A DNA stretch of 6,961 nt from a bacterium (GTDB taxonomy: Bacteria > Patescibacteriota > Patescibacteriia > JAACEG01): contig JALULG010000187.1 of the NCBI GenBank assembly GCA_027040785.1, positions 1 through 6,961 on the forward strand, written 5' to 3'. Both the position numbers and the translations under genes were made by a program. Each line of letters opens with the position of its first letter. Within the stretch, counting starts at the first letter, position 1. Shown piece after piece: positions 6,154 to 6,961 of the stretch. The notes below the pieces were generated by a model. That model had not been told where the DNA came from, made no database searches, and worked only from the letters and a program-made list of their open reading frames with translations.

Positions 6154-6173
6154 GAGATCCTAAAATAAATTCG
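6154..6173 (-). repeat. Palindromic repeat copy 7 (reverse, degenerate or truncated)
   Basis: GAGATCCTAAAATAAATTCG matches the start of a reverse copy (GAGATCCTGAAATAAATTCAG) with one base change. It breaks off before the ATGACA end, so the stem can no longer form fully. It marks the downstream edge of the cluster. Confidence 0.6.
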
Positions 6174-6183
6174 TTTTAATTAT

Positions 6184-6212
6184 TTGCTTTTTGATCCGTA
6201 AAATGATATATT
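6184..6212 (+). promoter_or_regulatory. Candidate promoter for the 6276-6961 unit
   Basis: TTGCTT (6184-6189, half-match to -35) is followed after 17 nt by TATATT (6207-6212, five of six -10 bases). This would start transcription about 55-60 nt before the ATG at 6276. The region is so A+T-rich that chance matches are expected; an alternative is TTGATA at 6229-6234 with TAATAA at 6251-6256. Confidence 0.3.
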
Positions 6213-6275
6213 AATTTTAGTAAATCTATTGATAAATTTTTAAACTTTTTTAATAATTTAATAATAATTTTTAAT

Positions 6276-6797
6276 ATGAAAAATGAAGAAACCAACAATA
6301 AAAAAGGAAAAATAAAAATTTTTCTTGTTATTGGAGCAACAATAATTATTTTTTTAATTGTGATAGTTATTGCTTATTTTTTAAATAAAAGAAGGGTAGA
6401 TGAAAAAAATTCACCAAATCAACCATCTGAAAAACAATATGATATTTCAAAAGAATTTGGCAAGAATTATCCATTAAAAGGGGCTTTACCGCAAATTAAA
6501 CAAAAAAAACTAAAAAAAGAATATAGTGAAAAAATCAATAAAATAATGAATGGATATAATAAAGAAAAAGAAGGAAACGACAAAGATAAATTTTTATCTT
6601 TTACGGCAAAACAGCTTGATACTTTATTGAGAGCAACCGTTCCAGAGGAAAAAAAAGATTTTCATTTAAAGATGGTTTTGGCTTTCACAAACTTAAGTAA
6701 ATCTTTAAGAGAGGGAAATGATTCAGATGTGCAAGAGAGTGTAAAAAAAATAAACAATTTATTTGATGAATGGAAAAAAATAGATAATCAAGGTTAG
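6276..6797 (+). CDS. Single-pass membrane protein with helical extracytoplasmic domain, function unknown
   Basis: I cannot name this 173-residue protein. It has a short Lys/Asn-rich cytoplasmic N-terminus (1-13), one strongly hydrophobic segment (about 14-36), a polar linker (37-65) and then a charged, probably all-helical domain (about 70-170) with no cysteines. The segment LLRATVPEEKKDFHLKMVLAF (about 117-137) looks like the 'vP-ey-kdlHl-lv-al' core seen in small anchored proteins that I recall from Patescibacteria; this is a memory-based link without assigned function. ATG 6276 precedes the anchor at a normal distance, but no Shine-Dalgarno is visible upstream (A+T only). It is the first gene after the repeat cluster and ends with TAG 4 nt before the next GTG start, so the two are probably co-transcribed and may act together at the membrane. 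Confidence 0.8.
   Translation: MKNEETNNKKGKIKIFLVIGATIIIFLIVIVIAYFLNKRRVDEKNSPNQPSEKQYDISKEFGKNYPLKGALPQIKQKKLKKEYSEKINKIMNGYNKEKEGNDKDKFLSFTAKQLDTLLRATVPEEKKDFHLKMVLAFTNLSKSLREGNDSDVQESVKKINNLFDEWKKIDNQG
6790..6793 (+). promoter_or_regulatory. Ribosome binding site for the partial GTG-started gene
   Basis: AAGG lies 8 nt before GTG 6802, overlapping the last codons of the preceding gene; a second weak match (TAGG, 6795-6798) is closer. It supports the GTG start, because no in-frame ATG exists nearby. Confidence 0.5.
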
Positions 6798-6801
6798 GCT
6801 T

Positions 6802-6961
6802 GTGAGTTTAATTAATGTTCAAAAAATAAAATTTTTATCTTCAGTGGGGATAGTTTTTTTCTTATTGGAATTTTTAGTTTGGAAACCCAAATATATATAT
6901 TTGGCTATTTTTTTGGCAATGGCAATTATTTTTATTTCCGTTTGGAGGATAATGCCAAAAC
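6802..6961 (+). CDS. Multi-pass membrane protein, 5' part only
   Basis: A reading frame opens at GTG 6802 and stays open to the window edge, giving 53 codons (MSLINVQKIK...). It is strongly hydrophobic: membrane segment one about residues 11-27 (FLSSVGIVFFLLEFLVW), a short KPK turn at 28-30, and segment two about 31-48 (YIYLAIFLAMAIIFISVW). The layout suggests a polytopic inner-membrane protein, but the family cannot be told from this fragment. An AAGG sits 8 nt upstream, and the gene starts 4 nt after the stop of the 173-aa gene, so it is probably translated from the same message. The 3' end lies outside the window. Confidence 0.7.
   Translation, partial: MSLINVQKIKFLSSVGIVFFLLEFLVWKPKYIYLAIFLAMAIIFISVWRIMPK

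Larger units (their letters stand above)
5815..6275. other. 461-nt non-coding region: repeat cluster followed by an A+T-rich leader
   Basis: No convincing gene lies here on either strand. From 5841 to 6173 it is filled by seven palindromic repeat copies in both orientations, listed separately. From 6174 to 6275 it is A+T-rich with a possible promoter and no further repeat copy. An 81-codon frame (5717-5962) crosses its start but is only a translation of the end of the upstream gene and two repeat copies. Confidence 0.8.

Noticed and set aside
5841..6173. CRISPR array
   Set aside because: Copies occur in both orientations, differ in length (20-52 nt) and sequence, and have irregular spacers; no cas gene is present.

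Overview
The window is strongly A+T-rich and gene-dense. All seven genes read on the + strand. Short or overlapping intergenic gaps, many single-pass surface proteins without recognisable function, bacterial TSP3 and DUF11-like surface modules, and CTGAA/TTCAG palindromic repeats together suggest a member of the Patescibacteria (Candidate Phyla Radiation). This placement is an inference from gene style; there is no rRNA or ribosomal protein gene here to test it. Every reading frame is open under the standard bacterial code, and the visible stops are TAA or TAG, so nothing points to the TGA-to-glycine recoding of Gracilibacteria or Absconditabacteria.

Positions 13-5814 form a tight five-gene block that looks like one operon, with gaps of 4 and 9 nt, an 11-nt overlap and a 4-nt gap. 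In order it encodes: a 650-residue bitopic membrane protein with serial Ig-like/DUF11-like extracytoplasmic domains; a 122-residue membrane-anchored cysteine-rich protein; a queuine/preQ1 tRNA-ribosyltransferase (tgt); a family 2 glycosyltransferase; and a 511-residue membrane-anchored protein with two TSP3-type calcium-binding repeats, a beta-rich middle and a duplicated four-cysteine module at its C-terminus. Four of the five products fit cell-surface building (three anchored exoproteins, one sugar transferase). Tgt is the only recognised housekeeping enzyme, and its pocket loop departs from the usual bacterial sequence.

Positions 5815-6275 are non-coding. The first three quarters hold seven copies, in both orientations, of a short palindromic repeat (core CTGAA-loop-TTCAG with TCAT and ATCTCG flanks), some in head-to-head pairs and two in a longer composite form. 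One copy is followed by a T7 run and could end the upstream operon. The last ~100 nt are A+T-rich and may hold the promoter of the next unit.

Positions 6276-6961 start a second unit: a 173-residue single-pass protein with a helical, charged extracytoplasmic part, followed 4 nt later by a GTG-started multi-pass membrane protein that runs off the window.

The points most worth a second look are the mosaic repeat cluster, whose stems covary; the altered substrate loop of Tgt; and the cysteine-module surface protein.
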